Counted from the stretch's first letter, positions 47,307 through 56,578 are shown. The stretch: 56,681 nucleotides of DNA from Actinomycetes bacterium (GCA_021810205.1 JAJZJC010000008.1:1-56681), one strand, 5' to 3'. The notes: a model not told the origin generated them from the sequence alone. Program-made: numbers and translations.

Positions 47307-47794
47307 AGCTCACGCGCAACCAGCGTCAGCACCGCATCGCGCAGCTGCTCGAGCGCCACGCGGTGGGGAGCCAGGGGCAGCTCGTCGAGCTGCTGGCGGC
47401 CGAGGGTGTGGAGGCGACGCAGACCACCGTGTCGCGCGATCTCGACGACCTCGGGGCGGTGAAGGTCCGGGTCGCGGGCGGCGAGACCGTCTACGCACTG
47501 CCCGAGCTCCCGATCCAGCAGATCGCGCCCGTCGACCACCTACGACGGGTGCTGGGGGAGTGGGCAGTCGAGGTGACGCCCGCGCAGAACCTGGTGGTCC
47601 TGCGCACGCCGCCGGGGTGCGCCCATGTCGTAGCATCGGCGCTGGACCGAAGCGCCCTCGAGGGCGTGGTAGGGACGGTCGCTGGGGACGACACGCTGCT
47701 CGTCGTGGTGGCAGAAGAACCGAGCGCCCGCCAACTGGCGGAGCGCCTGAGATCGTTCGCCGGGCTCGGTCCCGCGCGAGCCGAGGAGGATTGA
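47303..47794 (+). CDS. argR: Arginine repressor ArgR
   Basis: 163 aa. The N-terminal winged helix is RNQRQHRIAQLLERHAVGSQ and ATQTTVSRDLDDLGAVKVRV; the C-terminal hexamer/arginine-binding domain has the signature VVGTVAGDDTLLVV. It presumably binds the ARG boxes at 43,061-43,102, giving autoregulation since argR is in the same operon. Its stop shares an A with argG. Confidence 0.95.
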   Translation: MKLTRNQRQHRIAQLLERHAVGSQGQLVELLAAEGVEATQTTVSRDLDDLGAVKVRVAGGETVYALPELPIQQIAPVDHLRRVLGEWAVEVTPAQNLVVLRTPPGCAHVVASALDRSALEGVVGTVAGDDTLLVVVAEEPSARQLAERLRSFAGLGPARAEED

Positions 47795-48999
47795 TGCGAC
47801 GCATCGTGCTCGCGTACAGCGGTGGATTGGACACGTCGGTCGCCGTGCGATGGCTGACTGAGCAAATGGACGCAGAGGTGATCGCGGTCGCCGTCGATGT
47901 CGGCCAGGAGGCGGATCGTTTCGCCGAGGGTTGGGACACGCTGCGTGACCGGGCGATCGCGGCAGGTGCGGTCGAGGCCGTGGTGGTCGACGCTCGTCAG
48001 GAGATGGCGGAGGAGTACTGCTTCCCGGCGATCCGGGCGAACGCCCGTTACGAGGGCAAGTACCCACTCGTCTCGGCGCTCTCGCGCCCCGTCATCGTGC
48101 ATCACCTCGTGCGGCTCGCGCGCGTCCACGGTGCCGACGCGGTCGCGCACGGCTGCACCGGCAAGGGAAACGACCAGGTCCGCTTCGAGGTGGGGACCCG
48201 TGCGCTCGCACCGGACCTCGAGGTGATCGCGCCAGCCCGCGTCTGGGGCCTGAACCGCGAGCAGTGCGTGGAGTACGCGGCGAAGTGGAACATCCCGATC
48301 GAGGTGACCAAGGAGAAGCTCTACTCGATCGACGAGAACCTATGGGGCAAGTCCATCGAGTGCGGCGTGCTCGAGGACCCTTGGGCGGAGCCGCCAGAGG
48401 ACATCTACACGATGACCGCGCGCACGGCGACGTCGCCCGTAGAAGTGGTGATCGGATTCGAAGAGGGCGTGCCCGTCTCGCTCGACGGGGACCGACTCCC
48501 AGGTCATGAGCTCGTCACCCGCATCGGGCGGCTCGCGGGTGCCACGGGGTTCGGCCGCCTCGACATGGTCGAGAACCGTCGCGTCGGCATCAAGAGCCGT
48601 GAGATCTACGAGTCCCCCGGGGCTCTGGCCCTCTTGCTCGCGCACGGGCATCTGGAGGACCTCACCTTGGAGCACGATCTCGCCCACGAGAAGGCGCGAC
48701 TCGAGCCGCGGTGGGCGGAGCTGGTGTACGACGGCTACTGGTTCTCACCCTTGAAGCAGGCGCTCGACGCCTTCATGATCGAGTCGCAGCGCCACGTCAC
48801 CGGCGAGGTGCGCGTGCGGTTCGAGCTGCCCGGCACCGGAGTGGTCACGGGCCGTAGGAGCCCTGTGGCACTCTACGACCGCGGGCTCGCCACCTACGAC
48901 GCGGGCGACACGTTCCGTCACGAGGACGCCGAAGGTTTCGTGCGCCTGTGGGGCCTGGGCGTGGCGACGTGGGCCGCGCGCCAGGGCGGCCACCCGTGA
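47794..48999 (+). CDS. argG: Argininosuccinate synthase
   Basis: 401 aa. VLAYSGGLDTSVAVRWLTEQ is the ATP pyrophosphatase loop; HGCTGKGNDQVRFEVG and SIDENLWGKSIECGVLEDP bind citrulline and aspartate. It condenses citrulline with aspartate. ATG 47794 overlaps argR; GTGA joins it to argH. Confidence 0.97.
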   Translation: MRRIVLAYSGGLDTSVAVRWLTEQMDAEVIAVAVDVGQEADRFAEGWDTLRDRAIAAGAVEAVVVDARQEMAEEYCFPAIRANARYEGKYPLVSALSRPVIVHHLVRLARVHGADAVAHGCTGKGNDQVRFEVGTRALAPDLEVIAPARVWGLNREQCVEYAAKWNIPIEVTKEKLYSIDENLWGKSIECGVLEDPWAEPPEDIYTMTARTATSPVEVVIGFEEGVPVSLDGDRLPGHELVTRIGRLAGATGFGRLDMVENRRVGIKSREIYESPGALALLLAHGHLEDLTLEHDLAHEKARLEPRWAELVYDGYWFSPLKQALDAFMIESQRHVTGEVRVRFELPGTGVVTGRRSPVALYDRGLATYDAGDTFRHEDAEGFVRLWGLGVATWAARQGGHP

Positions 49000-50402
49000 C
49001 GCTGTGGCAGGGCCGCTTGGGGGACGGCATGGCCGAGGCGGTCGCCGACCTGTCGGTGAGCGTGGGCTTCGACAAGGAGCTCGCCGCGGATGACATCGAG
49101 GGGTCCCGCGCCCATGTGCGCGGGCTCGGACGCGCCGGCATCTTGGAAAAAGAGGAGGTCGAGACGCTCTTGGAGGTCCTGGCGACGGTGGGAGCGGAGC
49201 TCGCCGAGGGCCGGCTCGAGTTCGCGCCCGGTGACGAGGACGTCCACACGGCCGTGGAGCGCCGGGTCACCGAGATCGCCGGCGAGCTCGGCGCCAAGCT
49301 CCATACCGGACGGAGCAGGAACGACCAGGTGGCGACGGACCTTCGGCTGTGGTGCCGTCGGTCGCTCGCTGTGCTCGCTGGCGACGTGCTGGCGCTCCAA
49401 GATGTGCTCCTCGGACGTGCGCGGGAAGCGGGGGACGCCTATCTTCCCGGCTACACGCACCTGCAGCGGGCGCAGCCCGTGCTGCTCGCACACCACCTCC
49501 TCGCGCACGGCTGGGCGCTTGCACGCGACGTCGATCGGCTGACGTCGACGATCGACCGGCTCGACGTCTCCCCGCTGGGCGCGGGGGCGCTCGCCGGTTC
49601 CTCGCTGCCGCTTGACCCCGACTTCGTGGCGGATCAGCTGGGCTTCAGTCACCGGTTCGAGAACTCGCTCGATGCCGTCTCCGACCGAGATTTCGTGGCA
49701 GAAGGGCTCTTCGACATCGCGCTCTTGGGCGTCCACCTGTCGCGCATGGGTGAGGAGATCGTGCTGTGGTCGAGTGACGAATGGGGGTTCTGCACGCTCG
49801 ACGACGCGTATGCGACGGGCAGCTCGATGCTGCCGCAGAAGAAGAACCCCGACGTCGCAGAGCTCGCGAGAGGCAAGGCCGGCCGCCTGATCGGCCACCT
49901 CACTGGACTGCTCGTGACGCTCAAGGGCCTGCCGCTCGCGTACAACCGCGACCTCCAGGAGGACAAGGAGCCGCTGTTCGACTCGTGGCGCCAGGTGCGC
50001 GCGATCCTCCGGGCGCTCACCGGCCTCTACGCGACGCTGCAGTGGCACCATGCACGGATGCAAGACGCAGCCGACGGGCCCTCCTCGGCAGCGGTCGACC
50101 TCGCCGAGCTGCTCGTCGCACGCGGGGTGCCGTTCCGTCAGGCGCACGCGCTCGTCGCCGGGCTCGTGCGTGAGTCGATCGAGCGCCACGTGCCCCTCGT
50201 CGAGCTCGTCCAGGCACACCCGGACCTTGGTGACGCGGGAGCCCAGCTCTTGGAGCCTGGCGTGCCGGTGACGAGGAGGACGACGCCGGGTGGCGCTGGT
50301 CCGGTCCCGGTCGCCGAGCAGATGGAGCACTTCTCGCGCCGGCTCGGGGTGGACAGGGCGCGCCTCGCGCGCTGCAGCAGGGCGGCCACCGAGGAGTCGT
50401 GA
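48996..50402 (+). CDS. argH: Argininosuccinate lyase
   Basis: 468 aa fumarase-superfamily lyase releasing arginine and fumarate. WQGRLGDGMAEAVADLSVS, LHTGRSRNDQVATDLRLW, YLPGYTHLQRAQPVLLAHH and the signature GSSMLPQKKNPD are present. Normal length. GTG 48996 overlaps argG; the stop overlaps the glycosylase gene as GTGA. Confidence 0.97.
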   Translation: MTLWQGRLGDGMAEAVADLSVSVGFDKELAADDIEGSRAHVRGLGRAGILEKEEVETLLEVLATVGAELAEGRLEFAPGDEDVHTAVERRVTEIAGELGAKLHTGRSRNDQVATDLRLWCRRSLAVLAGDVLALQDVLLGRAREAGDAYLPGYTHLQRAQPVLLAHHLLAHGWALARDVDRLTSTIDRLDVSPLGAGALAGSSLPLDPDFVADQLGFSHRFENSLDAVSDRDFVAEGLFDIALLGVHLSRMGEEIVLWSSDEWGFCTLDDAYATGSSMLPQKKNPDVAELARGKAGRLIGHLTGLLVTLKGLPLAYNRDLQEDKEPLFDSWRQVRAILRALTGLYATLQWHHARMQDAADGPSSAAVDLAELLVARGVPFRQAHALVAGLVRESIERHVPLVELVQAHPDLGDAGAQLLEPGVPVTRRTTPGGAGPVPVAEQMEHFSRRLGVDRARLARCSRAATEES

Positions 50403-51049
50403 GCTCGCCGCCGGGCAGCGGTTCCGGTCAGCCTCGCCGGCGCGTCACATGGAAGCCGGTCGAGCGCGGGCTCCTGCTCGGCGATCCCCTCGATGTCGCG
50501 CCGGCGCTCTTGGGCAAGCTCCTCGTGCACGGAGAGCGAGCCGGGCGGATCGTCGAGGTCGAGGCGTACCGCGGGGAGACAGACCCAGCGTCCCACGCCT
50601 TCCGCGGGCGCAGCGCGAGGAACGCGACCATGTTCGGGCGCGCAGGGCTGCTCTACGTCTATCTCAGCTACGGCATGCACTGGTGTGCGAACGTGGTCTG
50701 CGGACCCGAAGGGATCGCCCGCGCCGTGCTCCTGCGGGCGCTCGAGCCGGTCGCCGGGCTCGACGAGATGCGCGCCGCGCGTGCCACGCGCCGCCGGGAC
50801 GGGCGGACCCCCGCGGACCGCGACTTGTGCCGTGGACCCGCGAACCTCACGTGCGCGCTCGGCATCGAAAAGGTGCACGACGCGACGGACCTCGTGGACG
50901 GCACGACCCACGCGGCCGGTCCCGTTCTCGTCGACGACGGCACGCCGTCGCCCGAAGGTGCCCCCGCGCGCGGTCCCCGGGTCGGGATCAGTCGGGCGAC
51001 GGAGCTCGAGTGGCGCTTCTGGCTCGCGGGGAGCCCGTACCGCTCCTAG
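50399..51049 (+). CDS. mpg: 3-Methyladenine DNA glycosylase (AAG/MPG family)
   Basis: 216 aa. The family signatures ALLGKLLVHG, GRIVEVEAYRGETDPASHAF, GRAGLLYVYLSYGMHWCANVV, AVLLRALEP and DLCRGPANLTCALGI are clear; the Glu in VEVEAY corresponds to the catalytic base. It removes alkylated purines in base-excision repair. Coupled to argH by GTGA, an unusual place for a repair gene. Its TAG stop is the other strand of the ald stop (CTAG at 51,046-51,049). Confidence 0.92.
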   Translation: MSSPPGSGSGQPRRRVTWKPVERGLLLGDPLDVAPALLGKLLVHGERAGRIVEVEAYRGETDPASHAFRGRSARNATMFGRAGLLYVYLSYGMHWCANVVCGPEGIARAVLLRALEPVAGLDEMRAARATRRRDGRTPADRDLCRGPANLTCALGIEKVHDATDLVDGTTHAAGPVLVDDGTPSPEGAPARGPRVGISRATELEWRFWLAGSPYRS

Positions 51050-52158
51050 GAACCGAGCGGCGTGTAGGCCATGGTGTGCGCCTCGGCGACTGGCGCGCAG
51101 GTGATCGCACCGTGGACGACGTTGACCCCTTCGGCGAGCGGTGCGTCCTGGCGGACGGCCTCCTGCCAACCGAGGTTCGCGAGCTCGAGCGTGTAGGGGA
51201 GCGTCGCGTTGGCGAGCGCGTGGGTCGAAGAGTGCGGCACCGCGCCCGGCATGTTGGCCACGCAGTAGAAGACGGAACGCCCGACACCGAAGGTGGGCTC
51301 GGAGTGGGTCGTGGGGCGCGTGGACTCGAAGCAGCCGCCTTGGTCGACGGAGATGTCGACGAGGACGGAGCCGGCCCGCATCTGGGCGACGAGGTCGTCG
51401 CTCACGAGCTTCGGCGCCTTGGCGCCCACTACGAGGACCGCGCCGATCACGATGTCGGCGTCGACGCAGTGCACTTCGATCGCATGGGTGCTCGAGGCCA
51501 CCGTCTCGAGCGCGCCGCGGAAGTGGTGGTCGACCTGGCGGAGGCGTTCGAGGTTCTTGTCGAGGATGTACACGTTGGCGTGCAAGCCGACCGCGAGCGT
51601 CGCCGCCGCCATGCCGGCCACGCCCGCGCCGAGGATGACGACCTTGGCCGCCTCGACCCCGGGAACTCCGCACACGAGCGAGCCGCGACCGCCGCCCGGG
51701 CGCATCAGGTGGTGCGACGCCACGATCGGCGCCATGCGGCCGGCCACCTCGCTCATCGGGGTGAGCAGCGGCAGCGAGTTGTCAGGCAGCCGGACGGTCT
51801 CGTAGGCGATGGCGACGTTTCCGGCCGCGACGAGTGCCTGGGTGCACTCGCGCGACGCCGCGAGGTGAAGGTACGTGAAGAGGATCTGGTCGGAGCGAAG
51901 GCTGAGGCGGTGGTACTCCTCTTGGACCGGCTCCTTCACCTTCAGCACCATGTCCGCGCCGGCCCACACCTCGTCGACGTCGGGGAGGATCTTCGCGCCG
52001 GTACGGACGTACTCTGCGTCGGGGATCGACGAGCCTTCACCGGCTCCCTGCTCGATATGGACGATGTGGCCGGCGGAGGTGAGCTCACGGACACCGGCTG
52101 GCGTGATGGCCACCCGGTACTCGTCCGTCTTCACTTCCTTCGGTACGCCGATGATCAC
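51046..52158 (-). CDS. ald: Alanine dehydrogenase
   Basis: 370 aa NAD enzyme interconverting alanine with pyruvate and ammonia. It begins MIIGVPKEVKTDEYRVAITP; the pyruvate site Lys is in MVLKVKEP and the His in FTYLHLAAS; NAD binds VVILGAGVAGMAAATLAVG; DISVDQGGCFESTRPTTHS is family-specific. GTG 52158 follows AAAGGAG. It lies 36 nt after the aldehyde dehydrogenase on the same strand and is probably cotranscribed with it. Confidence 0.96.
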   Translation of the reverse strand: MIIGVPKEVKTDEYRVAITPAGVRELTSAGHIVHIEQGAGEGSSIPDAEYVRTGAKILPDVDEVWAGADMVLKVKEPVQEEYHRLSLRSDQILFTYLHLAASRECTQALVAAGNVAIAYETVRLPDNSLPLLTPMSEVAGRMAPIVASHHLMRPGGGRGSLVCGVPGVEAAKVVILGAGVAGMAAATLAVGLHANVYILDKNLERLRQVDHHFRGALETVASSTHAIEVHCVDADIVIGAVLVVGAKAPKLVSDDLVAQMRAGSVLVDISVDQGGCFESTRPTTHSEPTFGVGRSVFYCVANMPGAVPHSSTHALANATLPYTLELANLGWQEAVRQDAPLAEGVNVVHGAITCAPVAEAHTMAYTPLGS

Positions 52159-52194
52159 GATGCGTTGCTCCTTTGGCGGATGGCCCGGTGTCGC

Positions 52195-53640
52195 TCATGC
52201 CTCGATGTTGCTCATCACGTGCTTCACGCGGGTGTAGTCCTCGAAACCGTACAGCGACAAATCCTTGCCATAGCCCGAGCGCTTGAAGCCGCCGTGTGGC
52301 ATCTCGGCGACGAGCGGGATGTGGGTGTTGATCCATACACAACCGAAGTCGAGTCCCTTCGCCATGCGCATGGCGCGTGAGTGGTCACGGGTCCACACGC
52401 TCGACGCGAGGCCATAGTCCACGCCGTTGGCCCATGCGAGCGCCTCGGCTTCGTCGGAGAACCGCTGCGTCGAGATCACCGGACCGAACACCTCCTGGCG
52501 TACCAGCTCGTCGTCCTGGTGAAGGCCGCCGACCACCGTGGGGGCGAAGAAGTAGCCGGCGGTGCCGACCTGCGTGCCGCCCGTGTGGACCTCTGCGTGG
52601 TCGGGCAAGCGCTCGAGGAAGCCCTTGACACGCGCGAGCTGGTTGGCGCTGTTGAGCGGTCCGAAGTCTGCGGTGTCGTCCTCGGGGGGCCCGGGCTTCG
52701 TTCCCTCGGCTTGCTCGACGAGCGCTTCGAGGAGGTCCTCGTAGATCCGTGGGCCGGCCAGGATGCGCGTCGCCGCCGTGCAGTCCTGCCCCGCGTTGAA
52801 GTAGGCGGCGCCGGCGATGGTCGCGGCCGCCTGCGTCACGTCCGCGTCGTCGAAGACGACGACCGGCGCTTTGCCGCCGAGCTCGAGATGCACGCGTTTG
52901 AGGGTGGCTGCCGCGGCGCCTGCGACCTCCATCCCCGCACGCACGCTGCCGGTGACAGAGACCATCGCTGGCACCGGGTGCGCGACGAGCGCCCGACCCG
53001 TGTCGCGGTCGCCGCACACGACGTTGAAGACGCCGGGCGGGAGATGCTCGGCCATGATCTCGGCGAAGAGGAGCGCGGTCACGGGCGTGGTGTCGGAGGG
53101 CTTCAGCACCATGGTGTTGCCCGCGGCCAGCGCAGGCGCCCACTTCCACACGGCCATCATCATCGGGTAGTTCCACGGCGTCACCGCCGCGCAGACCCCG
53201 ATGGGCTCGCGCCGGATCATCGACGTGTGCCCTGACATGTACTCCCCGGCAGCGAGCCCGTGCAGCATGCGCGCTGCGCCCGAGAAGAACCGGATCTGGT
53301 CGAGCATCGGCGGGATCTCTTCGGAGAGGGTGAGGGCGATCGGCTTGCCCGTGTTGCGCGACTCGGCGCGCACGAGCTCCTCGGCGCGCTGCTCGATGGC
53401 GTCAGCGATGCGGATGAGCGCGAGGCTGCGATCGGCGGGCGTGCGGTCGCGCCAGGCGGGGAAGGCGGCGCTGGCCGCTCGGACGGCCCGGTCGACGTCC
53501 TCGGGCGTCGAGACGGGGGCCTCGGCGAAGGGGTGGCCGGTGCTCGGGTCCACCACGGGCGCCGGGGCGCCGTCGGCGTCGACGTGCGCGCCGCCGACGA
53601 AGTTGCGGAGCCGGACCAGCGTTGCCTCATGTGGGCCCAT
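52195..53640 (-). CDS. Aldehyde dehydrogenase, probable gamma-aminobutyraldehyde type
   Basis: 481 aa NAD(P)-dependent ALDH. Catalytic Glu in [11 protein letters not shown], Cys in [12 protein letters not shown], and [31 protein letters not shown] and [17 protein letters not shown] follow. The [12 protein letters not shown] form is common in gamma-aminobutyraldehyde dehydrogenases, and the divergent aminotransferase fits that, but substrate assignment is inference. ATG 53640 is preceded by GGGGAGGAA and preferred to upstream in-frame starts within the regulatory region. Confidence 0.85.
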   Translation of the reverse strand: MGPHEATLVRLRNFVGGAHVDADGAPAPVVDPSTGHPFAEAPVSTPEDVDRAVRAASAAFPAWRDRTPADRSLALIRIADAIEQRAEELVRAESRNTGKPIALTLSEEIPPMLDQIRFFSGAARMLHGLAAGEYMSGHTSMIRREPIGVCAAVTPWNYPMMMAVWKWAPALAAGNTMVLKPSDTTPVTALLFAEIMAEHLPPGVFNVVCGDRDTGRALVAHPVPAMVSVTGSVRAGMEVAGAAAATLKRVHLELGGKAPVVVFDDADVTQAAATIAGAAYFNAGQDCTAATRILAGPRIYEDLLEALVEQAEGTKPGPPEDDTADFGPLNSANQLARVKGFLERLPDHAEVHTGGTQVGTAGYFFAPTVVGGLHQDDELVRQEVFGPVISTQRFSDEAEALAWANGVDYGLASSVWTRDHSRAMRMAKGLDFGCVWINTHIPLVAEMPHGGFKRSGYGKDLSLYGFEDYTRVKHVMSNIEA

Positions 53641-53734
53641 CGTTCCTCCCCGTCGGTCCCGTCGCGGTCGGTGTGGGCCGCGGTCGCTGCCCCACCACGA
53701 TCGCAAATTTGCTGGCCGCTGACAAGCGCAGAGG

Positions 53735-53805
53735 GGCGAATTCAGGGGTATATTCGCCAAGGAACGACCAAATCGCTTGACAGAATCGCCAAATGTGACA
53801 GAATT
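53735..53805. promoter_or_regulatory. Divergent control region of ALDH and Lrp genes
   Basis: An AT-richer stretch in a GC-rich genome. The inverted repeat GGCGAAT (53,735-53,741) / ATTCGCC (53,752-53,758) is perfect. Next, CCAAAT occurs at 53,768 and 53,789 (21 bp, two helical turns), each followed by TGACAGAAT (53,778 and 53,796). TTGACA (53,777-53,782) and AGAATT (53,800-53,805) form a -35/-10 with a 17-bp spacer for the Lrp gene. These repeats are candidate binding sites for the adjacent Lrp protein. The rest of 53,641-53,875 shows nothing further. Confidence 0.6.
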
Positions 53806-53875
53806 CGGCATAGATCGGCAGTTTCGGGAGTCGCTGCAGGATGCCCGAGCCACGCGAGGACCGCGCAGGAGGGCC

Positions 53876-54403
53876 GTGCAGGCACCGACGACAGGGGATC
53901 ACCGGACCGGCGGGACCCATCCCCGCGCGGCGGCGTACGGTGGTACGGGGCCCTCCGCGCTCCTCGACCGCGCGAACCGCGCCATCATCGAGGCGCTGCA
54001 GCGGGACGGCCGCGTGGCCTACGGCACCATCGCCGAGGAAGTCGGCCTCTCGGAGGCGGCGGTCCGGCGCCGGGTACAGCGGCTACGGGACGCTGGCGTC
54101 ATGCAGATCGTGGCAGTCACCGATCCGCTCCAGCTCGGGTTCCATCGCCAGGCGATGGTCGGGGTGCGCGTGGACGGCGACGTGCGGTCCGTGGCCGACA
54201 AGCTCGCGGAGCTCGAAGAGGTCGATTACATGGTGATGTGCGCGGGCTCCTTCGACCTGCTCGTCGAGGTGGTGTGCGAGGACGACGACGCCCTGTTCCG
54301 CCTGGTGAACGACGCGTTCCGCTCGATCCCGGGGATACGGAGCACCGAGTCGTTCGTCTACCTGAAATTGGCCAAGCAGACCTACTCATGGGGGACCAGA
54401 TGA
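53876..54403 (+). CDS. Lrp/AsnC-family transcriptional regulator
   Basis: 175 aa. An N-terminal helix-turn-helix ([40 protein letters not shown]) precedes a RAM ligand-binding domain (residues ~100-175) with [20 protein letters not shown]. About 35 disordered residues come first. GTG 53876 has AGGAGG 3 nt upstream, a short spacing; longer in-frame starts overlap the promoter. It probably controls the aminotransferase with which it overlaps (ATGA) and the divergent ALDH-ald pair, responding to an amino acid or amine. Confidence 0.85.
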   Translation: MQAPTTGDHRTGGTHPRAAAYGGTGPSALLDRANRAIIEALQRDGRVAYGTIAEEVGLSEAAVRRRVQRLRDAGVMQIVAVTDPLQLGFHRQAMVGVRVDGDVRSVADKLAELEEVDYMVMCAGSFDLLVEVVCEDDDALFRLVNDAFRSIPGIRSTESFVYLKLAKQTYSWGTR

Positions 54404-55806
54404 CCGACGAGACCCATGTCGTCGATGCCGAAGGCGAGCGCTGGGGAGACGAGCTGAGCGAGCGTGCCCGCCGGCACCTGTGGATGCACTTCACGCGCTT
54501 GGGCGTGTACAGCGACGAGCACGAGGTCCCGGTCATGGTGCGTGGCGAAGGCGCGTACGTATGGGATCAGCACGGCAAGCGATACCTCGACGGTCTGGCA
54601 GGGCTGTTCACGAGCCAGCTGGGTCACGGGCGTACCGAGCTCGGCGAGGCGGCCTCGAAGCAGGCGTCGGAGCTGGCCTACTTCCCCCTGTGGACCTACG
54701 CGCACCCGCGGGCGATCGAGCTCGCCGACCGACTGGCGTACCTCGCGCCCGGTGACTTGAACCGGGTCTTCTTCACCTCCGGCGGCTCGGAGGCGGTCGA
54801 GTCCGCGCTGAAACTGGCGCGCCAGTACTTTCGTCTCAAGGGCCAGCCGTGGCGCTACAAGGTGATCAGCAGGGACATCGCCTACCACGGCACGTCCATG
54901 GGCGCGCTGGCCATCACGTCGATCCCCAGCCTGCGCACTCCCTTCGAGCCGCTCATGCCTGGAGCGCTCAAGGTGCCGAACACGAACTTCTACCGCGCGC
55001 CCGAGCACGGGGACGATATCGAGGCGTTCGGTCGTTGGGCGGCAGACGAGATCGAACGGGCCATCGAGCGTGAGGGACCCGAGACGGTCGCGGCGGTGTA
55101 CTTGGAGCCCGTGCAGAATGCCGGTGGGTGCTTCCCGCCACCCCCGGGCTACTTTCAGCGCGTGCGCGAGATCTGCGACCGCCACGAGGTGTTGTTCGTC
55201 TCCGACGAGGTCATCTGCGCGTTCGGTCGTCTGGGTGAGTACTTCGGAGCTCAGCGCTTCGACTACCAGCCGGACATCATCACGGTCGCCAAGGGCCTCA
55301 CCAGCGGGTATGCGCCACTGGGCGCCATGATCGCGAGCGACGAGCTCGTGGAGCCGTTCTTGGAGCCGGGCGCGAGCTTTGCCCACGGCTTCACCTTTGC
55401 CGGGCACCCGGTGAGCTGCGCGGTGGCGCTCGCCAACCTCGACATCTTCGAGCGCGAGGACGTGCTCGGGCACGTGCGCGCGACCCGTGACTACTTCCGC
55501 TCGTCGCTCGAGACGCTCTACGACCTTCCCATCGTCGGCGACGTGCGAGGAGAGGGGTTCTTCTACGGCATCGAACTCGTGAAGGACCGCGAGACCCGCG
55601 AGTCCTTCGACGATGCCGAGAGTGAGCGGCTCTTGCGGGGCTTCCTGTCGGGGGCCCTGTTCGAAGCCGGGCTCATCTGCCGGGCCGACGACCGGGGGGA
55701 CCCGGTCGTGCAGCTCTCGCCGCCGCTCATCTGCGGCCATGAGGAGATCGACCTCATGACCGAGATCCTGCGCGACGTGCTCTCCGAGGCCCAGCGCCGG
55801 ATCTGA
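54400..55806 (+). CDS. Class III aminotransferase, probable amine (putrescine):pyruvate type
   Basis: 468 aa PLP enzyme. FFTSGGSEAVESALKLARQY, DIAYHGTSMGALAITSIP, VYLEPVQNAGGCFPPP, FVSDEVICAFGRLGEYFG and the PLP lysine in TVAKGLTSGYAPLGAM are clear. The features resemble omega-amino acid/putrescine:pyruvate aminotransferases (SpuC-like). Next to an ALDH, alanine dehydrogenase and Lrp regulator, a catabolic role using pyruvate as acceptor is likely; substrate unproven. ATG 54400 is used; ATG 54388 is also possible. Confidence 0.85.
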   Translation: MTDETHVVDAEGERWGDELSERARRHLWMHFTRLGVYSDEHEVPVMVRGEGAYVWDQHGKRYLDGLAGLFTSQLGHGRTELGEAASKQASELAYFPLWTYAHPRAIELADRLAYLAPGDLNRVFFTSGGSEAVESALKLARQYFRLKGQPWRYKVISRDIAYHGTSMGALAITSIPSLRTPFEPLMPGALKVPNTNFYRAPEHGDDIEAFGRWAADEIERAIEREGPETVAAVYLEPVQNAGGCFPPPPGYFQRVREICDRHEVLFVSDEVICAFGRLGEYFGAQRFDYQPDIITVAKGLTSGYAPLGAMIASDELVEPFLEPGASFAHGFTFAGHPVSCAVALANLDIFEREDVLGHVRATRDYFRSSLETLYDLPIVGDVRGEGFFYGIELVKDRETRESFDDAESERLLRGFLSGALFEAGLICRADDRGDPVVQLSPPLICGHEEIDLMTEILRDVLSEAQRRI

Positions 55807-55814
55807 GCCGACCG

Positions 55815-56075
55815 GTGGCCGCGAAGCTCGTGCTCGACCTCCACGACATCTACAACAAGGGGGAGGAGATCGACCGTGCCTTGGCACGGATCATCGACGA
55901 GGCGGAGGCGAAGAAGGCGACGCTCGTCGAGATCATCCCCGGGAAGGGGTCGGGCCAGCTCAAGAAGCGGGTGTTGCGGTACCTCGACCGCAAGGACGTC
56001 AGATCCCGCTACCACCGCTACGAGAAGGACTCGAAGAACTGGGGGAGGCTCTTCGTCCATTTTCGCTGGAAGTAG
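55815..56075 (+). CDS. Small Smr-domain protein
   Basis: 86 aa consisting only of an Smr (small MutS-related) domain. LDLHDIYNKGEEIDRALARI holds the LDLH motif and VEIIPGKGSGQLKKRVLRYL the GxGxG-like loop typical of Smr; it is found at the C-terminus of MutS2. Smr domains bind or nick nucleic acid. It starts GTG 55815, 8 nt after the aminotransferase. Role unknown. Confidence 0.85.
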   Translation: MAAKLVLDLHDIYNKGEEIDRALARIIDEAEAKKATLVEIIPGKGSGQLKKRVLRYLDRKDVRSRYHRYEKDSKNWGRLFVHFRWK

Positions 56076-56212
56076 GCGGGGTGCGCCGTCACCAACCTCC
56101 CCTGGGGTACCAGGCGTGGGCGCGGCCGGCGGCGCGTGCCGACGGTACGGGTACGCTGTCTTGGACGGCTGGTGCCCACGTTCGCGCCACCGGCAGCGCC
56201 AATCCCCTGCGG

Positions 56213-56241
56213 TTGACGCCTCCGGTACGCACTGGTACACT
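56213..56241 (+). promoter_or_regulatory. rRNA operon promoter
   Basis: TTGACG (56,213-56,218), a 17-bp spacer and TACACT (56,236-56,241) form a near-consensus sigma70-type promoter, about 335 nt before the 16S 5' end. No other hexamer pair as good lies in 56,076-56,578. Confidence 0.75.
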
Positions 56242-56247
56242 GGCTTT

Positions 56248-56578
56248 CCCCGCCGAACCGGCCCCGACTGGAGCCGAGCGGTGGTGGCGAGGTAGCCCTC
56301 CAGTGGACTCCACCGGCGGCGCTATCACGAGACCCGGCATCGACGCCCTCCGGGGCGAGTGCCCGGTCGCTCCTTGAAAACGGAAGAGCGAGAGCCAAAA
56401 GCCAGTGCGGGCGGCTCTGGGACGATCGTCCCGGGGTCGTACGTCAAGTAGTAAGAGGCAGGCCATTACGGGGGCGCCACGTGGCGCGCTCTGGTCTGCT
56501 GTCGGTGGCGACGTTGAGTCGGTTGCCACCGGCTCTCTGATTCTTCGTGCCGGTCCCTCGTGGGCGGGCACAGGAGTC
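56248..56578 (+). other. 16S rRNA leader with boxA-like element and hairpins
   Basis: GCTCCTTGAAAAC at 56,369-56,381 resembles the antitermination boxA bound by NusB/NusE. GCGCCACGTGGCGC (56,474-56,487) is a 14-bp palindrome. CGGTGGCGAC (56,503-56,512) pairs with GTTGCCACCG (56,522-56,531) to give a 10-bp stem. The latter may be part of rRNA processing. No tRNA or protein gene is seen from 56,076 to here. Confidence 0.6.

Noticed and set aside
53777-53875. TTG 53777 or GTG 53795 as the Lrp start
   Set aside because: Both coincide with or precede the TTGACA/AGAATT promoter, so they would not be in the mRNA.
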